DNA of 64,000 nt from JAKLFA01 sp038222225 (GTDB lineage: Bacteria > Omnitrophota > Gorgyraeia > Zapsychrales > JANLHA01), in contig JBBRHV010000004.1 of NCBI GenBank assembly GCA_038222225.1, forward strand, positions 20,972 through 84,971, read 5' to 3'. Positions 8,215-15,913 of this stretch are shown here, piece after piece. The notes beneath the pieces are model-generated. The model made no database searches and was not told the DNA's origin. It saw only the letters and a program-made list of their open reading frames with translations. The number at the start of each line of letters is the position of its first letter. The first letter of the stretch is position 1. The translations under genes were made by a program, and so were the position numbers.

Positions 8215-8730
8215 TCACCCTTTCTTAGCTTTTTCACAGACCCTGTGCGCCGACGCCAACCTCTTATACAATTCTTTCAGAGATTGTGAAATGACTTTTG
8301 TCTGACAGATCACCGGCATGAAATTGATATCGCCTGACCAACGCGGAACAATGTGCATATGAATATGACCGGGCACTCCGGCCCCAGCCGCCTTGCCGAT
8401 ATTCATGCCAATATTAAACCCATCCGGCTTCAACTCGCGGACCAGCAGTCCTTTGACATATTCCATCAGATCAAAAAGCTCCAACCGCTCTTCCTGTTTC
8501 AATTGAGAAAGATCCCGGACATGACGATAAGGCACGATCAACGAATGCCCGTTATTGTACGGATAAATGTTTAAAACCGCATAACAATGCGTCCACCGCA
8601 CAAAAACCGCATTCTTTAAATCCGTGTTTTCCTGCGCGATGCGGCAAAACAGACATCCCTTTTTCTTCGTCTTTTGATCGCCGATTATTGTCAAATACTG
8701 ACTTCTCCAGGGCGCCCACAATTTATCCAT
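8215..8730 (-). CDS. HIT family hydrolase (AP4A phosphorylase-like)
   Basis: A 171-residue histidine-triad protein with the signature HIHMHIVPRW and the family-typical GDINFMPV after it. N-terminal WAPWRSQYL and CLFCRI match the bacterial group annotated as diadenosine tetraphosphate phosphorylase or Fhit-like. It likely cleaves dinucleoside polyphosphates or nucleotidyl adducts in the cytoplasm. It overlaps the phosphoesterase gene by eight bases and is followed directly by dgt, so nucleotide clean-up functions are grouped here. Confidence 0.88.
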   Translation of the reverse strand: MDKLWAPWRSQYLTIIGDQKTKKKGCLFCRIAQENTDLKNAVFVRWTHCYAVLNIYPYNNGHSLIVPYRHVRDLSQLKQEERLELFDLMEYVKGLLVRELKPDGFNIGMNIGKAAGAGVPGHIHMHIVPRWSGDINFMPVICQTKVISQSLKELYKRLASAHRVCEKAKKG

Positions 8731-9211
8731 GATTCTCCACCTTAATAATTCTAGCCTGAACGTCTTTCCCCAAAACTTCTAACATTCCATACGATCGATA
8801 CGGGGCGAATATTTCATCGGTTGGGCTTCCAGGGTTGAAATACAAAACGGACCCAATCCGTTCATTGAACGGCTCATGCGTGTGTCCGAAAATAACGATA
8901 TCGACCTTCTCATCGCGGAACTCCTCTTGCACAAATTTCACAACCTGGTCCTTAGGCCCCCGGCCATGCACAACACCGATCCGGCAGCCTCCACAGGTCA
9001 GGATACAGCGATGGGGAAATTTTTTTCCGATTTTTTCATCATCCATGTTGCCGCAGACACCCTTCACCTCGGCGATCTCCAGCAATTGTCTCAAGCCCGA
9101 TTCATCACACATATCACCGGCCTGAATAATAAAAGCGACCTCCTTAAAATCCCTGACCAACTGTAACGGGAGTTTCTTGGAATGCGTATCCGCAACAACA
9201 CCAATCTTCAT
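8723..9211 (-). CDS. YfcE/MJ0936-type metallophosphoesterase
   Basis: A 162-residue calcineurin-like phosphoesterase. It shows the dimetal motifs in order: VVADTH, QAGDMCD, GNMDDE, VVHGRG and FGHTH, plus NPGSPT, typical of the small YfcE/MJ0936 family. Members hydrolyse phosphodiesters in vitro; the natural substrate is not known. The ATG at 9211 gives the standard N-terminus MKIGVVADTH; an upstream in-frame start at 9229 would overlap the ATPase gene. Confidence 0.88.
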   Translation of the reverse strand: MKIGVVADTHSKKLPLQLVRDFKEVAFIIQAGDMCDESGLRQLLEIAEVKGVCGNMDDEKIGKKFPHRCILTCGGCRIGVVHGRGPKDQVVKFVQEEFRDEKVDIVIFGHTHEPFNERIGSVLYFNPGSPTDEIFAPYRSYGMLEVLGKDVQARIIKVENHG

Positions 9212-9221
9212 GGTACCGTCC

Positions 9222-10850
9222 TTAAACAATATAGGATTGACCGTATAAATTTAAGAGTGTGTTCAATTCACTCTCATTCCAAATCCACATCCGCTCCTGA
9301 AGAGCCCGAACACGGACATTCTCATCTAAGTCTTCCAATGCAATCAGCACGCAGCGTTCCAGCTTTCGATTGCGCTTCTTTAAATGGGCTGCAATGTTCG
9401 CAATTTCCTGCTCCTGAACAGAGCGACGGGTCAAAAAAACGCACCAATTTCCGGATGATGTGTGCGCATCGATAAACGCAAACGAATCCGGAGAGCCGTC
9501 AAGCTTCTTCAGGGAAGACATCCTATCAAAAACAGGCAGCTTATACCTCCGGCCGTTCATCTGAACTGCCTCATCATCAAAACAATTGAACAGTTCAATA
9601 ATGCGCGCCTGGACATCCTTTTTGTTCGCCACCTGGAAACTCTCAACGATCTGACCAAACTCCGTCTCAAACTCTTTCATTTGGCGCTCAAGGCTGCACT
9701 CGATCATCTGTTGACGCTTATAAAAAACAAACTTCAGCCAGTACCGGAACAAGCGGTCATCAATATAAAAAAGCTTTCCATTTTTTACGACATACCCCAC
9801 CTCGATCAGACGGCTGATTCGCGGAGAAATCTGTGACAGCTTCATATTCATGAGGTGCGCAATATCTTTCGCTTTTTGTTTCCCGTTAGCCAAAACCAAA
9901 AGAATGCGGGCATTCATAACATTACCCTTCAGACACAGTGCGTCCATAAAAAGATCAAAATGCCGGCTGAGAACTCCCCAATGATTAAAGAGAACCCCCT
10001 TGATAGCCTCGGTCAAAACCGGCACGAACACTTCCGTTTGGCCATGCAGGCTGCAATATGTACGCAATTCATGACACACCAGCTTCAAATAAAGAGGCCT
10101 TCGCCCGGTAAAATCAATCAAGAAATCCCGCAAGGAATCACCGAGCTGAATGCCTTGAAGATGGGCCTTAATAAATTCCTGACAGGTGCGGATTGAGAAT
10201 GGATCAACGCGGCGAATTTCAAAATTTCCGAACAGCAAAGAAAGCTTTTCTGAAAGAATGATCTCGGCCACGCTCGGCAACGACGAGGATACAATGTATA
10301 AACACTGTTTTTGAGTCATGATTGTTTTCCCCAGATCCCGATACACATCTGGAATTCCCCAATCATCAAGCGCGTGAAACTCATCAAGCACCAGGACACA
10401 AAATAAACCCGTTTCAGAAGAAAAGACTTGGGGCAAAGCAATCACGTCCCGATAGGCATCCGCTTGACGGCCATGCGACAAATGAGCTTGTATGCGCCGC
10501 ACACTTTTCACCGTGTCAGGCGTCACATCCTGCGCGCTTTCGAGTAAGAGCTTGAGATCTTCATGAGGCGATTGACCGCGGGATTTTAAGAATTGATACA
10601 ATAACGAGGACGCGACTTTTTCACAAAATTGCCCAATATCCAGATTTTCCAGATCAACAAAAACCGAAATAATGCTTCGCTGTTCCAAACTATCCAAAAA
10701 TTTATGGAGAACGCTGGTTTTCCCGATATATCGTTCACCCAACAGCGCGATATTCTGACGATACCCATCCTTGAAATCCAAAACACGCTTTTTGAGAAGC
10801 CCTAAAATATCTTCGCGCCCGTAAAATTTATCCAACCCGATCATGACCAT
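9222..10850 (-). CDS. Archaeal-type P-loop ATPase with winged helix
   Basis: A 542-residue protein of the ATPase_2 (archaeal ATPase, STAND-like) kind. It opens with FYGREDIL, then Walker A GERYIGKTS near residue 38 and Walker B VLVLDEFHAL near 150. A winged-helix region at about 330-375 (DIAHLMNMKLSQISPRISRL) and a C-terminal restriction-endonuclease-like or partner-binding domain follow. Such proteins are common in archaea and scattered in bacteria; their targets are mostly unknown. It sits in an operon-like run between a cell-wall lipoprotein and a phosphoesterase, which gives no clear clue to its role. Confidence 0.72.
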   Translation of the reverse strand: MVMIGLDKFYGREDILGLLKKRVLDFKDGYRQNIALLGERYIGKTSVLHKFLDSLEQRSIISVFVDLENLDIGQFCEKVASSLLYQFLKSRGQSPHEDLKLLLESAQDVTPDTVKSVRRIQAHLSHGRQADAYRDVIALPQVFSSETGLFCVLVLDEFHALDDWGIPDVYRDLGKTIMTQKQCLYIVSSSLPSVAEIILSEKLSLLFGNFEIRRVDPFSIRTCQEFIKAHLQGIQLGDSLRDFLIDFTGRRPLYLKLVCHELRTYCSLHGQTEVFVPVLTEAIKGVLFNHWGVLSRHFDLFMDALCLKGNVMNARILLVLANGKQKAKDIAHLMNMKLSQISPRISRLIEVGYVVKNGKLFYIDDRLFRYWLKFVFYKRQQMIECSLERQMKEFETEFGQIVESFQVANKKDVQARIIELFNCFDDEAVQMNGRRYKLPVFDRMSSLKKLDGSPDSFAFIDAHTSSGNWCVFLTRRSVQEQEIANIAAHLKKRNRKLERCVLIALEDLDENVRVRALQERMWIWNESELNTLLNLYGQSYIV

Positions 10851-10861
10851 AAAATACGCCC

Positions 10862-11536
10862 CTACCGTTTCGGCAAATAAAACAATGGATTATCAGCAAC
10901 CCCATCTTTGCGAACTTCAAAATACAAAAAAGAATTCCCGTCTGTCTCCGAAATCTCCGCCAGCTTATCACCCTTAGAAACATAATCATTCAAACGCGCT
11001 GTCAGACGCGCCGTGCGGGCATAAACCGTCATAAATCCGTCCTGATGATCCACAATCACGACCTGACCATAACCCGTCAGATAATCCGCCAGCACGACCC
11101 GCCCTGCCCGCGAAGACCTCACCGGTGATTTTTCGGGAGCTCGAATCTTGATGCCCTTACTGAAATGCGGGGACGTCCCGCTAAAAAAACCGACCACGTC
11201 ACCTTCAACCGGCCATGCAAATTTCAAACGGTCAGGATCTGCACTACGCACATCAAGATCCAAAGACCGTTCTGCCCGGGGAATAAAGATCTTCTGCCCA
11301 ACCTTAATATTCGCGACATCGGCAATCTGATTGGCCTTAATAATTTCCTCGAGTTCCACATGATAGACCTGCGCGATCTGCCAAAGCGTCTGTTCCCTTT
11401 CCACCGTATGATAAATGCCCTGCGGCCGATAACCATAATATTCACCGGGCTGATAAATCACCGGAGCACATCCGCCAACAACAGCACTCAGCAGAACCAC
11501 GATTGATAAAATATTTTTCAGAGAACGGCTCTCCAC
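10862..11536 (-). CDS. LysM plus degenerate LytM (M23-like) lipoprotein, NlpD-like
   Basis: A lipoprotein of about 220 residues: a signal segment with lipobox VVGGC, a LysM domain (YHTVEREQTLWQIAQVYHV to KVGQKIFIP), and a LytM/M23-like C-terminal domain. The zinc ligands of active M23 peptidases appear lost: GIxI carries Lys instead of Asp, the YxH position reads YAR, and the HxH position reads LYF. This is the pattern of NlpD/EnvC-type amidase activators. The frame extends through tRNA-Gly, so the true start is inside: a GTG at 11536 lacks a ribosome site, whereas a CTG at 11521 (then KNILSIVV) has GGAG nine bases upstream. The role is probably in septal wall splitting. Confidence 0.75.
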   Translation of the reverse strand: MESRSLKNILSIVVLLSAVVGGCAPVIYQPGEYYGYRPQGIYHTVEREQTLWQIAQVYHVELEEIIKANQIADVANIKVGQKIFIPRAERSLDLDVRSADPDRLKFAWPVEGDVVGFFSGTSPHFSKGIKIRAPEKSPVRSSRAGRVVLADYLTGYGQVVIVDHQDGFMTVYARTARLTARLNDYVSKGDKLAEISETDGNSFLYFEVRKDGVADNPLFYLPKR

Positions 11537-11542
11537 GAAAAA

Positions 11543-11616
11543 TGGAGCGAGGGACGGGAATCGAACCCGCGTAGCCAGCTTGGGAAGCTGGAATTCTACC
11601 CCTGAATTACCCTCGC
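11543..11616 (-). tRNA. tRNA-Gly (anticodon CCC)
   Basis: The minus strand folds into a full cloverleaf. The acceptor is GCGAGGG with CCCTCGC, the D stem ATTC with GAAT, the anticodon stem CCAGC with GCTGG around the loop TTCCCAA (anticodon CCC), and the T arm GCGGG-TTCGATT-CCCGT. Discriminator T and an encoded CCA follow. It lies between thiE and the LysM lipoprotein inside a minus-strand gene run and is probably processed from a longer transcript. Confidence 0.95.
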
Positions 11617-11649
11617 AAAAATTTTCTCTTCTATCACAAAAAGTCTTCA

Positions 11650-12312
11650 CTATGAGCACTCTTGATCGTTCGTCATGCGATTTGACAGCTTGCTTCGGAA
11701 TGACCGAATAACGGATCCCGCATCATCACTCAAACAAACAGCCCTTGTCACAGCGACTCGATTGATGCCTAACGCCGTCACCTGGTCAATATTGTCCAAC
11801 GTAATTCCCCCAATTGGAAAAACCGGAATGTGTGATTGAGCCCCTGCAGATTTAAGCACCTCTAACGGCATCGGACTACGTTGGGGTTTCGTCAACGTCT
11901 TAAAAACAGAACCAAACCCGACATAATCCGCTCCGGCAGCTTCAGCCTGATAAAGATGTTCAATCGTCTGGCATGAAGTGCCAATGACCAACCCGGCTCC
12001 CGCGATTCTGCGGGCCTCCGCAACAGGAAGATCGTCCTGGCCCAAGTGAACCCCATCACATCCAGCGGCCAAGGCAATATCCAATCGATCATTGACAATG
12101 AACAGCAGTTTTCCTCGCGTTAAATATAATGCATCGCGCACAAACGAGAAAATCTCTTTCGCCGATCCGTTCTTATCACGCAGTTGAACAATGTCTGCTC
12201 CGGCATCCACACAAAATTTCAACACATCAAACAGCTTTCTATAATCCGCGATCGCGCGATCTAAAACAACATAGACCTTTGCACGGGACAACATATTCAT
12301 AATATTATTCAT
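11650..12312 (-). CDS. thiE: Thiamine phosphate synthase
   Basis: A TIM-barrel enzyme of about 220 residues joining HMP-PP and thiazole phosphate into thiamine phosphate. Seen are QLRDKN (pyrophosphate and substrate binding), VNDRLDIALAAGCDGVHLGQDDLP, GTSCQT, GADYVGFGSVFKT and PIGGIT near the end, all ThiE signatures. The start is unsure: the frame reaches a TTG at 12351 that overlaps the thiD2 stop, but ATGs at 12312, 12300 and 12294 fit the family N-terminus better. A TATAAT at 12325-12330 could serve as an internal promoter. It pairs with thiD2 just upstream. Confidence 0.9.
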   Translation of the reverse strand: MNNIMNMLSRAKVYVVLDRAIADYRKLFDVLKFCVDAGADIVQLRDKNGSAKEIFSFVRDALYLTRGKLLFIVNDRLDIALAAGCDGVHLGQDDLPVAEARRIAGAGLVIGTSCQTIEHLYQAEAAGADYVGFGSVFKTLTKPQRSPMPLEVLKSAGAQSHIPVFPIGGITLDNIDQVTALGINRVAVTRAVCLSDDAGSVIRSFRSKLSNRMTNDQECS

Positions 12313-12347
12313 AAGAATTACAAAATTATACCAGAAAAACCACGCTT

Positions 12348-12770
12348 TCAAAACGAAAACTTTTCCTGGACTTTGCGTTCAAAATCATAAATTTTATAGC
12401 GCGCGCTTTTCAAATCCTGCGCTTTTTTTCTGTTCACCAGCTTCATGAATTCTTCCAAAACCCGTATGGATTCCTTAACGCGCTGCATATTGGCAAAAAA
12501 AATATCCCGTACATCTTTGCGTCGAAACTCAGTTACTGAAGAGGATTTTCCAACATCACCAACACTATCACGGTTCTTAAGCAATGCCCCACGGCTCAAA
12601 GATTTCTGAATATCCGTTAAAGAATGCCTCACGCTTTTTAAAAACCGTGTCCAGCCCGCCTCATCGCACACAAACCGGGAAATGTCCTCGCAAACCCTCA
12701 AGCCTTCCTTGGCCCGATTGAAGTTGGCATCCAAGACACGAAAAATTTTCTGATCAATGGTTTTTGGCAC
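12348..12770 (-). CDS. ThiD2-like HMP-phosphate kinase domain protein
   Basis: About 140 residues matching the ThiD2 family (often found as an N-terminal extension of ThiE): RVLDANFNRAKEGLRVCEDI, a helical middle, and NMQRVKESIRVLEEF. ThiD2 has been reported as a monofunctional hydroxymethylpyrimidine-phosphate kinase supplying HMP-PP to ThiE. Here it is a separate gene touching thiE, so the pair would give both steps. The start is uncertain; a GTG at 12770 just inside the preceding gene's end is my choice, while the frame opens at 12818. Confidence 0.72.
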   Translation of the reverse strand: MPKTIDQKIFRVLDANFNRAKEGLRVCEDISRFVCDEAGWTRFLKSVRHSLTDIQKSLSRGALLKNRDSVGDVGKSSSVTEFRRKDVRDIFFANMQRVKESIRVLEEFMKLVNRKKAQDLKSARYKIYDFERKVQEKFSF

Positions 12771-13236
12771 TCTTCTGAATTTTACCGATAATGCGCGTCG
12801 TTGATAAATTCGGGACATACTTGATCAGCTCAACCCGATCGACAAGGTCTGCCCCGGCCACTGTCTTTCCCTTCCAATCCGCACCTTTGATCAAAACATC
12901 CGGCCGGACCGCCCGAATCAGTTCATACGGAGTTTCTTCGTCAAAGATCGTTATAAAATCTACGCAGGCCAGCGCTGCCAAAACCCCGGCGCGGTCTAAT
13001 TGAGAATTCACCGGCCTCTGTGGCCCTTTAATCTTTCGCACGGAACAATCGCTATTTAAGCCAACGATCAAAACCCGATCGTTCTGCTTGGCCTGTTCCA
13101 AATAGCTCACATGACCATAATGCAGAATATCAAAACACCCGTTGGTAAACGCAATCACCCGCTGTTCTTTGCGTAAAACAGCCAGCTTTCGTTTCAACGT
13201 CGCAAGAGTGACGATCTTGTTCTTAGAATTTATCAT
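12754..13236 (-). CDS. hldE: D-glycero-beta-D-manno-heptose 1-phosphate adenylyltransferase (HldE C-domain type)
   Basis: A 160-residue cytidylyltransferase-fold enzyme with the nucleotide-binding FTNGCFDILHYGHVSYL, a mid-protein GLNSDCSVRKIKG and the C-terminal motif PNLSTTRII. It corresponds to the adenylyltransferase half of HldE/RfaE; the kinase half is absent from the window. It would activate heptose-1-phosphate for lipopolysaccharide core or S-layer glycan precursors. Placement directly after gmhA supports the heptose pathway. The ATG at 13236 is used; upstream in-frame codons overlap gmhA. Confidence 0.85.
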   Translation of the reverse strand: MINSKNKIVTLATLKRKLAVLRKEQRVIAFTNGCFDILHYGHVSYLEQAKQNDRVLIVGLNSDCSVRKIKGPQRPVNSQLDRAGVLAALACVDFITIFDEETPYELIRAVRPDVLIKGADWKGKTVAGADLVDRVELIKYVPNLSTTRIIGKIQKSAKNH

Positions 13237-13240
13237 TGTT

Positions 13241-13804
13241 TTAAAATTGTTCTTCGACCAACTCACAGATCGCATGTGCAATCGTTATATGCGCCTCTTG
13301 AACTCGCGCCGTGACCTTGGAAGGTACGGCCAGACACAGTTCGACCACCTCCGCCAAACGTCCGCCTCCCTCTCCAGTCAGCGCGATCGTCCTCATGCCC
13401 TTTGCTTGAGCGGCTTGAACAGCCTGAATCACATTTTGAGAATGACCGCTGGTAGAAAGCCCTAAAAAAACATCACCCGGCGCTCCAATCGCCTCGACTT
13501 GACGGGAAAAAACACAATCAAACTGATAATCATTGGATAAACAGGTTAGGATTGAGGTGTCTGTCGTGAGCGCGATGGCAGCCAATGCCCTGCGCTCTTT
13601 CTGAAAACGACCAACAAACTCTGCGGCAATGTGCTGGCTATCTGCAGCTGAACCTCCGTTGCCGCAAATGAGAAGTTTCTGCCCGTTCTTAAAACAATCC
13701 GAAATCATTGCAATGGCAGTTTCAATATTCTCCATGTTCTGCGCAAACGCCGCTTCTGTGACCCGAATACTGTCCTGAACAATATCTTGAATGCGATCGT
13801 TCAT
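13241..13804 (-). CDS. gmhA: Phosphoheptose isomerase (sedoheptulose 7-phosphate isomerase)
   Basis: A 187-residue SIS-domain enzyme converting sedoheptulose-7-phosphate to D-glycero-D-manno-heptose-7-phosphate, the first step of ADP-heptose synthesis. Seen are CGNGGSAADSQHIAAEFVGRF (phosphosugar binding plus the catalytic Glu), LSTSGHSQNVI and the C-terminal EAHITIAHAICELVEEQ with the catalytic His. AAGGGG precedes the ATG. It is followed five bases later by the heptose adenylyltransferase, so heptose-containing surface glycan is expected. Confidence 0.92.
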   Translation of the reverse strand: MNDRIQDIVQDSIRVTEAAFAQNMENIETAIAMISDCFKNGQKLLICGNGGSAADSQHIAAEFVGRFQKERRALAAIALTTDTSILTCLSNDYQFDCVFSRQVEAIGAPGDVFLGLSTSGHSQNVIQAVQAAQAKGMRTIALTGEGGGRLAEVVELCLAVPSKVTARVQEAHITIAHAICELVEEQF

Positions 13805-13816
13805 ACCACTACCCCT

Positions 13817-14842
13817 TTAATGAGCAAAAAAGACCGACGCAACATTATAAAGATCCATATCGATGGTCTTGCGCTTCTTTATCGCTTTTTCAATATCCAC
13901 AGAACCCAGCTTGCTGTGCTTCAAACTGACCATTTGCCCGAATTTCTGTTCTTTGGCAAGATCAACGGCCTTGACCCCAAACTGCGTCCCAATAATACGG
14001 TCATAGGCGGTCGGAACCCCTCCGCGTTGAATATGGCCCAAAACACTCACGCGTGTTTCATAACCGGTGTTTTTTTCGATTCTCTCAGCTACAAATTCTC
14101 CAATACCTCCGAAACGGTAATGGCTTATTCTTTTAGCGATCTCTTCCGGAGAAAAACCTTTGATCCTCGCCCCTTCCGCCACCACGACAATGCTGAACGT
14201 TTTTCCGCGGCGATGACGGGCAGTTAAATCCAGACACACAGCATCAAGATCAGATTCTATTTCAGGAATCAAGATCACATCCGCTCCGCCGGCAATCCCT
14301 GACTCTAAAGCGATCCAGCCCGTATACCGTCCCATAACTTCAATAACAATAATCCGATGATGACTTTCAGCTGTCGTATGCAGCCGGTCAATACACTCCG
14401 TTGCAATATTAACCGCCGTGTCAAACCCAAAGGCATACTCCGTTCCCGAAAGAGCGTTGTCAATGGATTTCGGAACACCGATCACTTTGATATGCCCCTT
14501 TTGATATAAATCGAGCGCAATGGATAACGTCTGTTCTCCGCCGACAGCGATGAGGGCATCAATACCGCTGCGTTTATAATTTTCAGCAATAGCCGTAACA
14601 TTGCTGGGATTCTCCAAAGGATTAATACGGCTTGTTCCCAAAATCGTACCGCCCTTATCCAAGATGCCGGATGTCATGCGCGGATCCAAGATCCTCATGT
14701 CATTCTCGATCAGCCCTTCCCATCCATTCTTTATCCCGGTCACGACATACCCCTCAAACATGCCCTTACGGACAACCGCACGAATCACCGAATTTAATCC
14801 CGGACAATCCGCCCCGCCTGTAAGAATCCCAATTTTCTTCAT
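13817..14842 (-). CDS. 6-phosphofructokinase family protein with unusual active-site residues
   Basis: A 341-residue PfkA-family kinase phosphorylating fructose-6-phosphate in glycolysis. It has ILTGGADCPGLN, FGFDTAVN, EVMGRYTGWIA and GHIQRGG. The donor-site motif reads GGEQT (101-105) where ATP enzymes have GGDGS and PPi enzymes GGDDT, and the catalytic loop reads PKSIDNA (124-130) instead of PGTIDND or PKTIDND, so the base Asp128 stays but the second Asp is Ala. The donor (ATP or pyrophosphate) cannot be decided. The ATG at 14842 has AAGGTGG upstream; a GTG at 14851 is the alternative. It lies upstream of gmhA. Confidence 0.85.
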   Translation of the reverse strand: MKKIGILTGGADCPGLNSVIRAVVRKGMFEGYVVTGIKNGWEGLIENDMRILDPRMTSGILDKGGTILGTSRINPLENPSNVTAIAENYKRSGIDALIAVGGEQTLSIALDLYQKGHIKVIGVPKSIDNALSGTEYAFGFDTAVNIATECIDRLHTTAESHHRIIVIEVMGRYTGWIALESGIAGGADVILIPEIESDLDAVCLDLTARHRRGKTFSIVVVAEGARIKGFSPEEIAKRISHYRFGGIGEFVAERIEKNTGYETRVSVLGHIQRGGVPTAYDRIIGTQFGVKAVDLAKEQKFGQMVSLKHSKLGSVDIEKAIKKRKTIDMDLYNVASVFFAH

Positions 14843-14930
14843 AGTCGCCACCTTAATAAGGGTTCAAACAATGTTTATGCCCTGTCTGACTATTCTCTAT
14901 TCACGCCCCCAGCAAACTCATCGTTGCTTC

Positions 14931-15545
14931 TTACGCCCGATAACCTTCAAAAGGAACATTCGGTTTGGCCGCCTCACTGGAAACTTCAGCCACTTTCATT
15001 TTCTTGTCTTTACTGCGCGGCACGATCTTCACAACATCCACATCAACTTCAACACCCAATTCAGCTCCGATCATATTCTGAATTTTCGATTTGATAATGC
15101 TCTGCAGCCTGGAGGTCACTTCCGGAATATTAATATCCCCGTTCAAGGCGACCCGCGACTGAATATAAAGATCTCCGTTTTTCTTTGCCAAAACAGATGC
15201 CCGCACTTCTTTAACTTCTTCCAACGAAGAAAGTTCCCGGCGCACAAGATCTTCCAAAGCCACCAACGAAACAAAAACCCGGCCTTCAGGATTATCAAAA
15301 GCAATGTTTTTTCCCTTTTGCTGATCCCCATAAATCACTTTAGCAAACGTATACGCTTTGAGGACCAAAATCAAAGCCACTAAACCCATGATCAAACGAA
15401 CCTGAAGATTGTCGTTGATGCCCGCCAGGATCACAACCATTTCATCAAACGGCATCAGTTTCAGCGCAATCATAATCAAAAAACATGCCACCAGCATCGT
15501 CACCACACAATAAAACATCACGCCTAATCGGACCATCAGTTTCAT
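14931..15545 (-). CDS. amaP: AmaP-like Asp23 membrane anchor
   Basis: A 204-residue protein with two membrane helices (about residues 5-28 and 50-68) followed by an Asp23-like cytoplasmic domain and a basic tail. This matches AmaP, which anchors Asp23-family proteins to the membrane. Its start overlaps the stop of the Asp23-family gene (ATGA-type coupling). Asp23/AmaP are tied to envelope stress in Gram-positives; the role in diderm PVC bacteria is not established. Confidence 0.75.
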   Translation of the reverse strand: MKLMVRLGVMFYCVVTMLVACFLIMIALKLMPFDEMVVILAGINDNLQVRLIMGLVALILVLKAYTFAKVIYGDQQKGKNIAFDNPEGRVFVSLVALEDLVRRELSSLEEVKEVRASVLAKKNGDLYIQSRVALNGDINIPEVTSRLQSIIKSKIQNMIGAELGVEVDVDVVKIVPRSKDKKMKVAEVSSEAAKPNVPFEGYRA

Positions 15546-15898
15546 TGATCCCCCCTCTCTATCCCATGGATATTGACATTGACATCTTTTAAATCGATAT
15601 CAACTGTTTGTTCAATGGCCTCCCGAATAGCATCTTGAGCTTGAATGGCGACATCCGGAATGCGCAGACCATAATCAACACACACGCGCACATGAACCGA
15701 AACCTGGCCGGTCTTCTCGATATCAACATTGATCGCCGACTGTGCGTAGAGGCCGATAATCCTGAGCAACTGATCGGCCATATTTGGTTTAATAAGACGG
15801 ATCCCCTTGACCCCCGCCACCGCATTGGCAACGATATCAGCGATCACCTTCTTGTGAATTTTTACAGATCCCAAATCAACATTTTTAATCTCACTCAT
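15542..15898 (-). CDS. Asp23/Gls24 family protein
   Basis: A 118-residue Asp23-domain protein (GSVKIHKKVIADIVANAV, VHVRVCVDYG, VDIDLKDVNVNIHGI). It covers one whole Asp23 domain without extra parts. In the common order efp-accB-accC-asp23 it follows accC at 16 bases and overlaps amaP. It is probably held at the membrane by AmaP, and is thought to act in envelope homeostasis or stress. Confidence 0.85.
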   Translation of the reverse strand: MSEIKNVDLGSVKIHKKVIADIVANAVAGVKGIRLIKPNMADQLLRIIGLYAQSAINVDIEKTGQVSVHVRVCVDYGLRIPDVAIQAQDAIREAIEQTVDIDLKDVNVNIHGIERGDQ

Positions 15899-15913
15899 TC
15901 TTACGCCTCCAGC

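Noticed and set aside
11543..11659. N-terminal extension of the LysM lipoprotein back to 11659
   Set aside because: It would translate through the tRNA-Gly gene and place about 45 residues before the signal peptide.
14601..15383. Long plus-strand open frame of 260 codons
   Set aside because: It is antisense to the phosphofructokinase and AmaP genes, both with clear family motifs; composition looks like a reverse-strand shadow.
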